Counted from the stretch's first letter, positions 1-9,623 are shown. The stretch: 64,000 bases of DNA from Pseudocolwellia sp048296855 (GCA_048296855.1 CP182631.1), one strand, 5' to 3'. The notes: generated by a model not told the origin, from the letters alone. Numbers and translations are program-made.

Positions 1-269
1 CACATAATTGCCGTAATATTAGCGCCAATTGTAAAGTGAGTAATTGATTTCTGGCCATCAAACTCAGTGTTTTCTAATTTTATTTTCCACCATAAAACAT
101 CTAAAAACCTTAAAGTAAGCAATGTGAGCATTCCCCACCACCAGACTTTTTTAAGGGGATCAACCTGAGGGTAAGTAAACGCAAAAACAAGAAATGTAGA
201 GGTTAATAAGCTTACAAAAATACCCGCAACAGCATTGCCATACAATAATACGGCAGCATCTTGCTGCAT
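1..269 (-). CDS. N-terminal part of a membrane protein, cut by window edge
   Basis: An open frame runs off the left edge of the window. Its first ATG is at 269, preceded by an open but start-poor stretch. The 89 visible residues begin MQQDAAVLLYGNAV and contain a hydrophobic helix (about residues 9-32), a tryptophan-rich loop (KKVWWWG), and a second and perhaps third hydrophobic segment. Helical membrane N-termini of this kind precede GGDEF, EAL or histidine-kinase domains in many Alteromonadales, but no such domain is visible here, so that role is only inference. A TTG near 313 could give a longer N-terminus. Confidence 0.55.
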   Translation of the reverse strand, partial: MQQDAAVLLYGNAVAGIFVSLLTSTFLVFAFTYPQVDPLKKVWWWGMLTLLTLRFLDVLWWKIKLENTEFDGQKSITHFTIGANITAIM

Positions 270-443
270 GCGCTTGTTTAATTTTGAATTATTTTTAATT
301 AACAAATGCAGATACTTTTGATTTAGATATTTATATAAGAATAGACTAAATATTAATAACCTGCTTTTATCGTAGCGATTGATTTTTAAATAAAACTAAA
401 TAAATTTGATGTAGATAATACTGAATCGATAATCAATTTCAGG

Positions 444-1163
444 CTATTTTTTTATTGAGTTAATATCATTGAAAATCTGCGAAGTAGATACAGCATAATA
501 AGTGGCAATTAAAACAATACGTTGTAATTCATGAGTAACGACTAACGCCTGCTCTTGAAAAATATCACCTATAGCCGGTATGAAAAGAGAGTAGTTGGTT
601 TGATCTACGGCTTGTTGCTTACCTTCAATTTCTATTAAGGCCAATAAAGCGGTAAGTTCGTGAGTGGCTAACGGTGTTAAATTTTTATTGGTAAATAAAT
701 AAGCTTCAATAGGAGTTAGGTTTTGCTCATCACGTTGGCACAACCCATCACGTAAAGCGTTATTACTACCAAACAACATCATAGAGCGTAAATAATTAAA
801 GGGCGGCTGACTGCGAGTAGAGAGCACTTTATTGTTAGTAAATAAGTAATGCAGAACATTACGCTGTTGCTGATCTGTTTTTTTAAAGTTATCGCCTATT
901 TGTAACGCTGGCGTGAAAAAGTTTAACGTGCTGCTTGTTTTTATTTTGGTAATAAGCGAATTCGATAAACCTTTGGTTTCAATAAAGCCTGTCGCCAATT
1001 GCTGATAATAATCAAAATTAGCGTGCTTTATTTCCCCTTGTTGAAACATAAAAGCTAACTGAGCGGTGTTCTCGGTTTCACTCGAATCTACGTAATGTTG
1101 AAGCAAGGCTTTAAGGTCGTTCTTTTGCAATAAGTTGATCAATGTTTGTAAGTGTTGTTGCAT
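444..1163 (-). CDS. Hypothetical protein, 239 aa, possibly ankyrin-like helical
   Basis: I do not recognise a family. The protein is predicted soluble with no signal peptide or membrane helix. It is rich in Leu, Gln and Asn. The segment RNVLHYLF...NLTPIEAYL (about residues 100-160) resembles degenerate ankyrin-type helices, where 'x-G/N-x-TPL' turns separate paired helices, but the match is weak. It starts with ATG at 1163, is monocistronic, and is separated by 95 bases from the next gene. It has ordinary codon use for the window. Confidence 0.6.
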   Translation of the reverse strand: MQQHLQTLINLLQKNDLKALLQHYVDSSETENTAQLAFMFQQGEIKHANFDYYQQLATGFIETKGLSNSLITKIKTSSTLNFFTPALQIGDNFKKTDQQQRNVLHYLFTNNKVLSTRSQPPFNYLRSMMLFGSNNALRDGLCQRDEQNLTPIEAYLFTNKNLTPLATHELTALLALIEIEGKQQAVDQTNYSLFIPAIGDIFQEQALVVTHELQRIVLIATYYAVSTSQIFNDINSIKK

Positions 1164-1258
1164 GGTTTGCCTTGCTTATATTTTTGTTGGAGACGGTAAA
1201 AGTATATCAAAGAATTAATAGGGTGAACTGTCTTACTTGACCGTATTTTAGGTGTAAA

Positions 1259-2728
1259 TTAATATCCATCTTTGATCCCAACTAAATTTCTATGTCTCAT
1301 GTACACAGATTCTCCATCAGCGTTTTCAGGTAAGAAGGTTATAATAAGCTCTTCATTTTCTATCACAGCAATAAATGTTTTGTCACCAATAGCTGTAAGT
1401 GTTTTTTCATAGGGAGCATTGGATGCGTCAAGCTCTGGAATGGTGATATTGAGTTGATCATTTTCTTGATTCACAATAAGCGTAAACTGGCCAATATTAA
1501 AATTATATGTTCCTGCATGTTTTTCGTATAGATCAGGGTTTGATTCAGTAACAGGTATAGCTTGAGCAATAGGTAACTCTATAACAGCGTTTAACGCTGT
1601 TATCATGCTAGCTTCAAAATTATTGTAAGCACCACTGCTCATTATAGATACAGCAATATTTTTCTCCGGTAATATCCAAAACAAACTCGTATAAGCTGTT
1701 GTATTTCCACCATGTTGCCAAACTTTTTCAGGGTACCATTGGTCATTATGCATAAAACCATCATCAACAAAAACGCCATACCCATAATGCATAGGCAATC
1801 CAGCAAATTCAGTATTTACTTGAGGTGCGGTAATTTCAGTTCGCAACTGCTCTGATAAAATATTCGAATTTCCGTTAAGTAAAAAATCAGCCATTTTTAA
1901 TACTTCTGTAGGCGTTGACCACGTTTCAGAACCAGCAGGTGAGGCGACAGGGGTTGCAGGTATTTGATTAATATTATTTATAAATATTTCGTTTACACCG
2001 TCTGTTTGAAAGCCTAGCGCATAATCACCATCAGAAATAACTCTATTGCGATTTATCGATGTACGTTGCATTCCTAAAGGTTCAAATACACTTTGCTGCA
2101 TATGTTCGGTAAAAGATTTATGGCTGAGGTGTTCAATTATCGCACCTAAATACGACCAGTTAGGGTTGCTGTAATTATGGAAAAGTCCCGGTGGATTCAT
2201 TTGCAAGTTTTGTAAAGGATAAGTAGAGGTCATATATTCAACGAGAGAACTATTAGGCTCACTGCCAATATAATTATCAAGAAATCCACCTTGATGCGTT
2301 AATAGGTGCTGAATATTTACATCTTGCCAGCTAAGTGTTTGAGCAGCGGGATATTGAATTTCAGGCAATGTATTTACGAGCTTGTCTTGTGTGCTTAACA
2401 TACCTTGTTGTATAAATTGTAATGTAGCTAAACCCGTAAACATTTTAGTGGTAGAGCCCATCTGAAAAAGGGTATTTGGAGTAGGGGGCTCTCCGTTACC
2501 TTTTATTTTCTCTCCAAAAGCTTCAGCAAAAACGATTTCACCGTTTTGATATATAGCTACCGACACAGCAGCTGCATTATTATTAGCAAGGTCACTTTTT
2601 ATGGTATCGCGTAGTTGTGTGAATTGAGTTGAGTCATTTATTGGCGTTTGATTCTCTTTCTCTGAATCAGAGCTACCGCAGGCAAAAAGCCCGCAAGTTA
2701 TAATCATCATACCTAAAAATTTATGCAT
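1259..2728 (-). CDS. Serine hydrolase / class C beta-lactamase-like lipoprotein
   Basis: Member of the beta-lactamase-related serine hydrolase family (AmpC/esterase/DD-peptidase-like). The catalytic SxxK motif is STTK at residues 92-95. The second motif Y-S-N is at about 186-188 and an HGG motif replaces KTG at about residue 344. The N-terminus is a lipoprotein signal with lipobox LFAC (Cys17), so it is probably membrane-anchored in the periplasm or outer membrane. I chose the ATG at 2728 because an AAGG Shine-Dalgarno sits about seven bases upstream of it, inside the five-codon TTG extension to 2743. The substrate cannot be told; family members include esterases and D-aminopeptidases as well as beta-lactamases. 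Confidence 0.85.
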   Translation of the reverse strand: MHKFLGMMIITCGLFACGSSDSEKENQTPINDSTQFTQLRDTIKSDLANNNAAAVSVAIYQNGEIVFAEAFGEKIKGNGEPPTPNTLFQMGSTTKMFTGLATLQFIQQGMLSTQDKLVNTLPEIQYPAAQTLSWQDVNIQHLLTHQGGFLDNYIGSEPNSSLVEYMTSTYPLQNLQMNPPGLFHNYSNPNWSYLGAIIEHLSHKSFTEHMQQSVFEPLGMQRTSINRNRVISDGDYALGFQTDGVNEIFINNINQIPATPVASPAGSETWSTPTEVLKMADFLLNGNSNILSEQLRTEITAPQVNTEFAGLPMHYGYGVFVDDGFMHNDQWYPEKVWQHGGNTTAYTSLFWILPEKNIAVSIMSSGAYNNFEASMITALNAVIELPIAQAIPVTESNPDLYEKHAGTYNFNIGQFTLIVNQENDQLNITIPELDASNAPYEKTLTAIGDKTFIAVIENEELIITFLPENADGESVYMRHRNLVGIKDGY

Positions 2729-2742
2729 TATATTTACCTTCA

Positions 2743-3288
2743 AACTTATGTTAATGGTAAAAGTATATATTTTGGTATGCGTTGAAGTTGTTTGAAAAAT
2801 GTTTTTGAAATGTTCAAAAGTGTAATGAGGCTATTTATAGTAGTAAGTTGTTTTATTATTTACGGATATTCAACTGAGTGTAACAAATGTAGATATAAAA
2901 AAGCCTCAATATTTCTGTTGAGGCTTCGGAATGAATGATGTCGACTGCCAGTGGTTAAACCGCTGGCGACCTACTGATTACAAGGCTGCTACGTGCTATA
3001 AGTAAAGCCACTGATTATGCGGGTTAACTATATGAATGATCTATTGGAATACAACAATAGCCCTATGATTTATTGAAAAGATTATCTACTGTTTATCTTA
3101 TCTAAAATCAAAAGTTCAACATCAACTCTAACCCATCCTACCGAGCAATAAGATAAATGTATCGAGTTAGGAAACTCACCTTATTTTACCTAACTCATTA
3201 ATTATAATATGTTTCTCTAAAGCACTTCATGAGGGGTTGTGACGTCCTGCCCTGAAATAGCCTCTTGATTAGTAACGGGTATATAAAG
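2743..3288. other. Intergenic region with a tRNA-Thr 3' relic
   Basis: About 545 bases without a convincing gene. The only structure recognised is the tRNA-Thr 3'-half relic plus terminator copy at 2897-2985 (separate entry). The rest (2986-3288) is AT-rich with no open frame of note. Confidence 0.6.
2897..2985 (-). pseudogene. tRNA-Thr 3'-half relic with attached terminator copy
   Basis: Positions 2897-2928 repeat, with one mismatch, the terminator hairpin that follows the intact tRNA-Thr (7605-7636). Positions 2934-2985 match its 3' CCA region, acceptor strand and the variable/anticodon 3' arm (GGCGACCTACTGATTACAAG). The T-arm region is changed and the similarity stops at the anticodon, so the 5' half is absent and no functional tRNA can be made. 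This layout is what an att-site duplicate left by integration into a tRNA 3' end looks like. A decayed tandem tRNA copy is the alternative. Confidence 0.75.
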
Positions 3289-5970
3289 TTACTCTATTGG
3301 ACTACCAAATATATTCAATTCAGTAACAGCCCAAGCCACTTTAGAACTACCATTTTTAAGCGTAAATTTAATAAACTTAGCTTGTTGTCCTAGCGTTTCA
3401 CTTACTCTAGTTGTACTCTTTTCAATATTTGAATCAACGGTTTTCCAGTTTTTTCCGTCTATAGAGAATGTTAAATCGAAAGCGTTGGCACAGTGATGTT
3501 TCCACTTATTACACTCCATCAAAACTTGTGAAATCTGATAAACATTGGGCAGCTCTACCTGCAACCACATACCTATTTCTTGTAAACTTTCGCTTCCCCA
3601 TTTAGCCCAATCTGCTTTGCCATCAATTAAAGCGTCGAAATTTTTAGGATTATGGCTAGCGCTAAATTTCCATTGAGTTTTATTAGTTAATTCATTCCCG
3701 TAGGTTTGGTTTAATTCACTTATTGTCCACGGAGTATTTCTCTTGTTTAAGGCTTTAAGTGTTTTAACGTGATTAGCGGTAACCATGGAAGCTTTGTTAT
3801 TAAAATTATTTCTAACATACGTTAATACATCAGCTATCCATTGGTCGTCATTTGATGCGATTGAAGCCATTATGCCACCAACATAATTCTTTTCTTCAAT
3901 AGGCCCCGTTAAGCCATGTAAAACAATACTGCCAAGACTCGCTAAATTACCATTAACACGAGCATTGTTATGAAATGATGGTGCAATTAACTGTTCACCT
4001 GCAGGTGTGCCTTTACCGTCTTTGCCATGACAACTTGCACATAATGAATTGTAGTTTTGCGCGCCACGTTTTAACGACATTGCCAATTCTTTGTTGCCTT
4101 TAGCTAAAGCAGCCGACTTTTCTTTTTCCATTATCTGATATGTAATCGCCTGATTAATCGCTGCTATGCTTTTATGCTTAGGATATTTAGCCATAATTTG
4201 TTTACGGATTTTGCTTTGCTGTGTAGTTGGCGTATCAACATAGAAGGTAGATAAAAATATTTGCTGTGTTAGTTCAATATCGGCTTTTGAAAGCAGTGAT
4301 TGCCAAACATCAATAATGCTTTTATCTGATTTACTGACCAACTGTTCCGATATTCTTAAAGCTGCGGTACGAACATTACTATCAGTGTCTGAAAAAGATG
4401 ACACCAATAAATCTTTATCGATTATACCTAGCCCTTCTAATGTCCAAAGCGCATGTAAACGTGCATGGCTATTTTTATGGTTTTTAACTATATTTTTAAG
4501 TTCTGGTACAACTGATTTATCTTGTGAAAGCACAATGAGTTTTTGCGCATTAATACGCCACCAATGATTGGCATGCGCTAGGTGTTTGGTTAATTCAATA
4601 GGTGTTTCAGCGTACATGTTCGGCTTTGCGCCTAACTTGATTTCAGGCTTAGTTATACGGTAAATTCGGCCACCACCAACGATATCTGCTAAGCCAAATT
4701 TATCGATTACCTTTCTTAGAAAGGAACCTTTTTTAGTCCAATTTCCTTCTTGAATAATTCCGCGGTACATATCAACAATATAAAGTGTGCCGTCTGGGCC
4801 TGTTTCACTCCAAACTGGGCGAAATGCAGTGTCAGTTGATGCAATAAATTCTTTACGTTCTGCCTGATAAGGATGGCTAATAGTGGTATAACCATCTTTA
4901 CGTACTACTTCAGCGCGGCGAATTAAGTTGCCTACAGGTTCAGGTGCAATATAGTTTCCATATAACTCAGGCAGTTTATCACCTAAGTAAATATTTTGGC
5001 CGGCAATGCCAGTAATATGATTTAAGGTGTCATCTTCTCTTAAACGTTTTGGACCACCTTGTACATCAGGCGTTGTTTCAATCGGAAATACTTCGTTAAA
5101 ACCCTCAGTTGTTTCACCATTAATAGGAATTATCCCGTAAACACTCGGAAACTGAAAACCAAATACAGGGTTTTCTCCACCAGCGGAAGAATAATAAAAA
5201 CGTCCGGTTTCATCTTGCCCAAGACCCCATTGTCCTCCGCCGAAGAGTATTTCTTGGCGTGTTACTTTGCCATTTTTTATTCGGTAGCGTTGATTGCTGT
5301 AAGTAACATATAACCAGTTATCAATTCCCCAAATTAAACCGCTTGGTTGGTGTTCTAAATTACCGCCGCGAGGACCACCTTTAAAAATGGTGGTGCGTTT
5401 ATCAGATATACCATCACCATCGAGATCTTCAATTAATAATAAATCAAAGGTATTGGTTTCTCGGGCTAATATTTTTCCATCTTCAAGTGGCAATATCATA
5501 CGAGGTAAAAGTAAGTTTTCAGCAAATACCGTATAACTATCAACCACACCATCGTTATTAGTATCTTCAAGTCGCTTAATACGACTTACAGGGTTCATTT
5601 GCCCTGTACCGTCTGCATCTTGCATATAAGTCAGCATTTCAGCGACATACATTCGGCCTTTACCATCAAAGGTCATTAATACGGGTTCTTCAATGGTTGG
5701 TTCATGAGCAACAAGTTCAGTTATAAAACCGTCTTGCACAACTATTTTTTCATGAGATGCTTGTGGCGAAAGGCCAACAATTTTATCTAGATGTTTTTTG
5801 TATCCATCGCCATGTTTATGAACTTTTGAACTGTCAGTTTTACTTGGTTTTTCTGATGAATTAGTTGAATGTACGTCTTCACTGTCAGTTGGAGAGTTAC
5901 AGCCTAGCTGTAAACAAAGGGTTAAATAGAGTAAAGGTCTACTGATTATTCTTATCATAGTTTGGCTCAT
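3289..5970 (-). CDS. PVC-type dehydrogenase / cytochrome c lipoprotein with discoidin domain
   Basis: An 893-residue exported lipoprotein (lipobox-like LQLGC near residue 24). Domains in order: a PVC-type membrane-bound dehydrogenase beta-propeller (about 70-450, with Ca-loop-like DTNNDGVVD and DLDGDGISD repeats), HEAT-like helices (about 450-610), a mono-haem cytochrome c domain with CxxCH (CASCH, about residue 650), and a C-terminal F5/8-type C (discoidin) carbohydrate-binding domain (about 770-890). Related proteins are abundant in Planctomycetes/Verrucomicrobia and in some marine Bacteroidetes. They are thought to oxidise sugars or alcohols with electron transfer to the haem. The substrate is unknown. 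It stands alone, with no neighbouring polysaccharide genes. Confidence 0.85.
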   Translation of the reverse strand: MSQTMIRIISRPLLYLTLCLQLGCNSPTDSEDVHSTNSSEKPSKTDSSKVHKHGDGYKKHLDKIVGLSPQASHEKIVVQDGFITELVAHEPTIEEPVLMTFDGKGRMYVAEMLTYMQDADGTGQMNPVSRIKRLEDTNNDGVVDSYTVFAENLLLPRMILPLEDGKILARETNTFDLLLIEDLDGDGISDKRTTIFKGGPRGGNLEHQPSGLIWGIDNWLYVTYSNQRYRIKNGKVTRQEILFGGGQWGLGQDETGRFYYSSAGGENPVFGFQFPSVYGIIPINGETTEGFNEVFPIETTPDVQGGPKRLREDDTLNHITGIAGQNIYLGDKLPELYGNYIAPEPVGNLIRRAEVVRKDGYTTISHPYQAERKEFIASTDTAFRPVWSETGPDGTLYIVDMYRGIIQEGNWTKKGSFLRKVIDKFGLADIVGGGRIYRITKPEIKLGAKPNMYAETPIELTKHLAHANHWWRINAQKLIVLSQDKSVVPELKNIVKNHKNSHARLHALWTLEGLGIIDKDLLVSSFSDTDSNVRTAALRISEQLVSKSDKSIIDVWQSLLSKADIELTQQIFLSTFYVDTPTTQQSKIRKQIMAKYPKHKSIAAINQAITYQIMEKEKSAALAKGNKELAMSLKRGAQNYNSLCASCHGKDGKGTPAGEQLIAPSFHNNARVNGNLASLGSIVLHGLTGPIEEKNYVGGIMASIASNDDQWIADVLTYVRNNFNNKASMVTANHVKTLKALNKRNTPWTISELNQTYGNELTNKTQWKFSASHNPKNFDALIDGKADWAKWGSESLQEIGMWLQVELPNVYQISQVLMECNKWKHHCANAFDLTFSIDGKNWKTVDSNIEKSTTRVSETLGQQAKFIKFTLKNGSSKVAWAVTELNIFGSPIE

Positions 5971-6256
5971 TTGAATGGTTCATAAAATAGTGAAGAATAT
6001 TGTTATATTCTAGCGTTAGCTATGCGATGAAAAATATCACATTTATGAGGAAAACGTTATATTTTATTAGTGAAGTCTTATTTTTGTTAGTAACGTGTGG
6101 AGTGGGTGAAATAGCTACCTGTAATTAATATGGATTTTAAGCTTTGTTCACTTATGCCACAAAGCGGGCATCAGCAACAGAAAATTAACGGAGCTTTTTT
6201 TTGGTCGCTTTGAGCCAACAGTGGACACTTAAATTTAACGTTGCTTTTAGGAAAGC

Positions 6257-7213
6257 TCAATCTTCTATGGGATTTATTGGTGGTAATGGACTGATAGCGA
6301 AAGAACAAATATAATTAGCATCAGGAATGTCTTTAGCATTATTATATCTTTTCAAGTTTCCAATAGAATTAATAAACGAATCATTTCCTAAAAAAATAGT
6401 GCCTTTATTATTACATTTATCTATAAGTAATTTAGCTTCATGAATATCATTCAAATAACCAGATAAGTATACTCTCTTAATTTTTAGTCGTATCTCAAAA
6501 ACATCCAATTCATGTATTACACCTTTATCGTCAGATATTAATGCGGGATTTTCGTTAAAATCATGCTTATATGTTGCAGTTGTATTTTCTTTAAGTGTGG
6601 AAGTTTCTTCTCTCGATGTTAAACAAAAATCATTTAAATCATCTGGTTTAATAGTCTGTGTATTCCATAATTTTGGAAGCCATTCGTGTATGCCAATGCC
6701 ATTTATGGTCGCAATTTGTGAAGTCTTGAATCCTATATATTCATTTGTATCTTCACCACTTCCCGCAATCCTCATACTGCATTCAAGTCCATTTACAACG
6801 TGCGTTACTAGCATTACTGGTATAGGTACTTCGATTTTCCATTTTTCTGAACCCGCTTGGTGAGCTGTACACAATGAAATGTTTAGGCGACGAGCTTTGT
6901 TTATGGCACTTTTTGAGAAGCCTTTACTTGAAACAATAACACCAGAATTGGCTCTAATATCAATCATTTTTGAATGAAATTCATCTACCTTTGCTACTCC
7001 TACCGTCCTTTTATAGTCTTTACATTCAATTACATGCCTAGCTGCATATAATCCAAACTGGTACTCAATAAGTACATCAATCTGACGTTTACCGTCGGGA
7101 CCATCAATAAATACATCTTGTTTAAGTGTCGCTGATGGGAGGTCTTTTAGATATGATTTATGCAGTTGAGCTACTAATAACTCAAAGTCTTTCCCTGTGT
7201 TTTTCTTGACCAT
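6257..7213 (-). CDS. Mrr-like restriction endonuclease (PD-(D/E)xK)
   Basis: The N-terminal 110 residues carry the restriction-endonuclease-like fold of the Mrr family: QIDVLIEY (Asp46), HVIECKDY (Glu63-Cys-Lys65) and the downstream VGVAKVDEFHSKM and GVIVSSKGFSKSAINKAR segments. This is the D...ExK catalytic arrangement of Mrr-type nucleases, which in the classical family cut modified DNA. The C-terminal 200 residues are not recognised and may serve specificity. No methyltransferase is adjacent, consistent with a solitary type IV-like enzyme. It lies inside the interval bounded by the tRNA-Thr relic and the intact tRNA-Thr, and is probably accessory defence DNA. Confidence 0.8.
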   Translation of the reverse strand: MVKKNTGKDFELLVAQLHKSYLKDLPSATLKQDVFIDGPDGKRQIDVLIEYQFGLYAARHVIECKDYKRTVGVAKVDEFHSKMIDIRANSGVIVSSKGFSKSAINKARRLNISLCTAHQAGSEKWKIEVPIPVMLVTHVVNGLECSMRIAGSGEDTNEYIGFKTSQIATINGIGIHEWLPKLWNTQTIKPDDLNDFCLTSREETSTLKENTTATYKHDFNENPALISDDKGVIHELDVFEIRLKIKRVYLSGYLNDIHEAKLLIDKCNNKGTIFLGNDSFINSIGNLKRYNNAKDIPDANYICSFAISPLPPINPIED

Positions 7214-7604
7214 ATATCAATAAAACCTGTCGCTTAAAATTTATATTTTAAATCTAGCAGAATCTCCATTCCTTTTATACATATATCATATTCTGTGATA
7301 TTAATTGCCTATATAGCTAAGCTTTTATTATCTATTTTCGCCCTAAGAGGACATTAAATTTTTCTAAAAATAATTTCCGCTATGCGCACCAAGAAGTCTT
7401 TAGTTTTTGACCATTTGATAAGGTGTTTCAATTGCTTTTTTAGGTCAACTAATACAACAAAGAACAATAGCTAGTAATTTAAATTAGAGCAGAATAACCA
7501 GCCAGTAATTTACCAAACCAACTTTAATATAAAATTACCTAACGATTAATACATCAAACTTGTTTGATAATAATTCATCAATAGGTCAGTTTTTTAATAC
7601 AAAT
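7214..7604. other. Intergenic region, no gene seen
   Basis: About 390 AT-rich bases between the Mrr-like gene and the tRNA terminator. Short open frames here have no ribosome-binding site or recognisable product. No clear repeat was found. Confidence 0.5.
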
Positions 7605-7634
7605 AAAAAAGCCTCAACATTTCTGTTGAGGCTT
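7605..7634 (-). terminator. Rho-independent terminator of the tRNA-Phe/tRNA-Thr unit
   Basis: On the minus strand a perfect stem AAGCCTCAACA / TGTTGAGGCTT is followed by a run of six T. It lies ten bases past the CCA end of tRNA-Thr. A near copy is attached to the tRNA relic at 2897-2928. Confidence 0.9.
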
Positions 7635-7643
7635 CGTTATGAA

Positions 7644-7719
<76 letters not shown>

Positions 7720-7821
7720 ACACAAAGCTGTGTGCGATAAATTAATAGTTAACTAATCTATCTTGGCACCGAATAAAGGTTTATTGCTAATAAAAGCTAA
7801 TTAAACATCTACTCTGTAAAA

Positions 7822-7897
7822 TGGTGCCCCGACCCGGATTTGAACCAGGGACACGAGGATTTTCAATCCTCTGCTCTACCAACTGAGCTATCGGGGC
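7822..7897 (-). tRNA. tRNA-Phe (anticodon GAA), copy 1
   Basis: A 76-nt cloverleaf starting GCCCCGATAGCTCAGTTGG, with anticodon stem-loop GAGGATTGAAAATCCTC (anticodon GAA), T-loop TTCAAAT, acceptor strand GTCGGGGC, discriminator A and encoded CCA. It is identical over the full length to the copy at 26567-26642. A strong promoter precedes it at 7946-7974, so Phe and Thr tRNAs are probably co-transcribed. Confidence 0.97.
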
Positions 7898-7945
7898 TTT
7901 TTCTATTTCTTTCGTCTTTTTGGCTTTGCCTTGAAGACGGGCGCT

Positions 7946-7974
7946 ATTAGACTGTTTTTCTTTTTATCAGTCAA
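7946..7974 (-). promoter_or_regulatory. Promoter of the tRNA-Phe/Thr operon
   Basis: On the minus strand: -35 TTGACT (7969-7974), a 17-base spacer, and -10 TCTAAT (7946-7951), followed by a GC-rich discriminator GCGCCC. Such discriminators are typical of stringently controlled stable-RNA promoters. The -35 overlaps the base of the yggX terminator hairpin. Confidence 0.75.
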
Positions 7975-7997
7975 CACTTTTTTTATAAAAAAGTGTT
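7973..7997 (-). terminator. Hairpin terminator after yggX
   Basis: Inverted repeat AACACTTTTTT / AAAAAAGTGTT about 90 bases beyond the yggX stop. The A/T-rich stem can end transcription of mutY-yggX before the tRNA promoter. Confidence 0.55.
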
Positions 7998-8087
7998 GTT
8001 TGATTGTTTTTTCTACTTCTTGCTGTCTTAAACGTCTATCTTTAGGTGAAATTTACACAGCAGCTTGTTGGTTCTATATTTTACTGT

Positions 8088-8360
8088 TTATTTTTTTACA
8101 GGAACGTAACCTTCAATTTCTGGTTCTTTTCCTTCAAAAAGAAATTCAATCATGGCTTTTTCTAAAAAAGCACGGTCGTTTGCTTCCATCATGTTCATTT
8201 TTTTCTCATTAATTAGCATGATTTGTTTTTTCTGCCAAAGAGTCCATGCTTCTTTACTAATGTTGTCGAAGATTCTTTTACCTACCTCACCTGGGTAAAG
8301 TTGATAACCTAATCCTTCGGCTTCTTTGTTTAAGTGTTGACATAAAACGGTGCGGCTCAT
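8088..8360 (-). CDS. yggX: Probable Fe(2+)-trafficking protein YggX
   Basis: A 90-residue soluble protein with the hallmark YggX start MSRTVLCQHLNKEAEGL (conserved Cys7) and the signature EAWTLWQKKQIMLINEKKMNMM. The length equals the family norm. YggX protects Fe-S enzymes from oxidative damage and is thought to help iron transfer or repair. It follows mutY by 29 bases on the same strand, as in E. coli, where MutY (itself an Fe-S protein) and YggX are co-transcribed. Confidence 0.97.
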   Translation of the reverse strand: MSRTVLCQHLNKEAEGLGYQLYPGEVGKRIFDNISKEAWTLWQKKQIMLINEKKMNMMEANDRAFLEKAMIEFLFEGKEPEIEGYVPVKK

Positions 8361-8389
8361 AATGATGTTCTCTTGGTTAATAAATTTTA

Positions 8390-9481
8390 TTAATACGATT
8401 CAAGTGTTAGTTGGGTTATTAGCTTTTTAGTGGAAGCGGCTAATCCTACTGACGATTGTTTGGTTAGATCATACCATTGTTGCTGATCTATTTCGTTTAT
8501 TTCATATTCTGTTATGGCGCTTATTCTTTCACAATCAACTATTACTGCGGTTATATCTAAATGAAAGTGGCTAAAGGTATGCCTAAATTCAGGTAGTGTT
8601 TGTTGGCTTGTGGCCTGTAAGTTTAACTTAGAAAGCAGGGGGGTAATGTTTTCTAACGCCTCAACTTCAACAAAACACCATAATCCGCCCCATATACCTG
8701 TAGGCGGGCGCTTTTCCATAAGTACTTTATTGTTAACGCGTGGAATTACCATAATGGTACTTTTTTCTGGCGTTACTTTTTTAGGTTTTTTTTGTGGGTA
8801 GTTAGCTTGTTCGTTTAACGAATGTGCTAAACAGCCAGACTGAAGAGGGCATTCGTTACATTTAGGTTTGCTGCGCGTACAAATAAGTGAGCCTAAATCC
8901 ATCATGGCTTGGTTAAATTGTGCAACCGACTCTTTTGGGGTGAGTACTTCTGCAATAGGCCATAATGCTTTTTCGTACTTTGCTTGGCCGTTATGCCCGT
9001 CTACAGTGTAGCATCGCGCTAAAACACGCTTTACGTTGCCGTCGAGTATTGGATGATGCTTATTTAAGGCTAAGCTTAATATAGCGCCTGCGGTTGAGCG
9101 GCCAATACCGGGTAATGCTATTACTTCTTCTATTGTTTCTGGAAATTCACCTTGGTATTGCTCAGCCATTATTTTAGCTGCTTTGTGTAAATTTCTTGCG
9201 CGAGCGTAATAGCCTAAACCTGTCCAATGGTGAAGTACTTTGTCTTCATCAGCGTTTGCTAAGTGGGTAATAGTAGGAAAGCTTTCCATAAAGCGGTGAT
9301 AGTAAGGAATTACAGTGGCAACTTGTGTTTGTTGCAACATAACTTCAGAAATCCATACGCGATAAGGGGTTTTGTTTTGTTGCCAAGGTAAGTGTTTTCT
9401 ACCTTGTTTGTGATACCACTCAACAACTTGTGCGCCAAATTTTTTAGCGGAAGAAGGAGATATTTTTATAGTATTTGTCAT
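8390..9481 (-). CDS. mutY: Adenine DNA glycosylase MutY
   Basis: Removes adenine mispaired with 8-oxoguanine. The N-terminal HhH-GPD domain shows WISEVMLQQTQV (catalytic Glu), the hairpin ALPGIGRSTAGAILS and the catalytic Asp in HPILDGNVKRV. The [4Fe-4S] loop follows with CTRSKPKCNECPLQSGC (C-x6-C-x2-C-x5-C). The C-terminal third is the NUDIX-like 8-oxoG recognition domain (GGLWCFVE...). The 363-residue length is normal. It is divergent from yggL-trmB, as in many gammaproteobacteria, but a MITE now separates the two sides. Confidence 0.97.
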   Translation of the reverse strand: MTNTIKISPSSAKKFGAQVVEWYHKQGRKHLPWQQNKTPYRVWISEVMLQQTQVATVIPYYHRFMESFPTITHLANADEDKVLHHWTGLGYYARARNLHKAAKIMAEQYQGEFPETIEEVIALPGIGRSTAGAILSLALNKHHPILDGNVKRVLARCYTVDGHNGQAKYEKALWPIAEVLTPKESVAQFNQAMMDLGSLICTRSKPKCNECPLQSGCLAHSLNEQANYPQKKPKKVTPEKSTIMVIPRVNNKVLMEKRPPTGIWGGLWCFVEVEALENITPLLSKLNLQATSQQTLPEFRHTFSHFHLDITAVIVDCERISAITEYEINEIDQQQWYDLTKQSSVGLAASTKKLITQLTLESY

Positions 9482-9623
9482 AGGGGCGTAAGTGTAGCTA
9501 ATAATGATGGGTGGCTCAATTTGTTATTGTGTCGCGTAAACGTTAAATAATCTTGCAATAATTTGGTTAACCATTATCCTCTCGCCCATGTACTGTAAAT
9601 AATGCAGTAAAATACGAAATATT

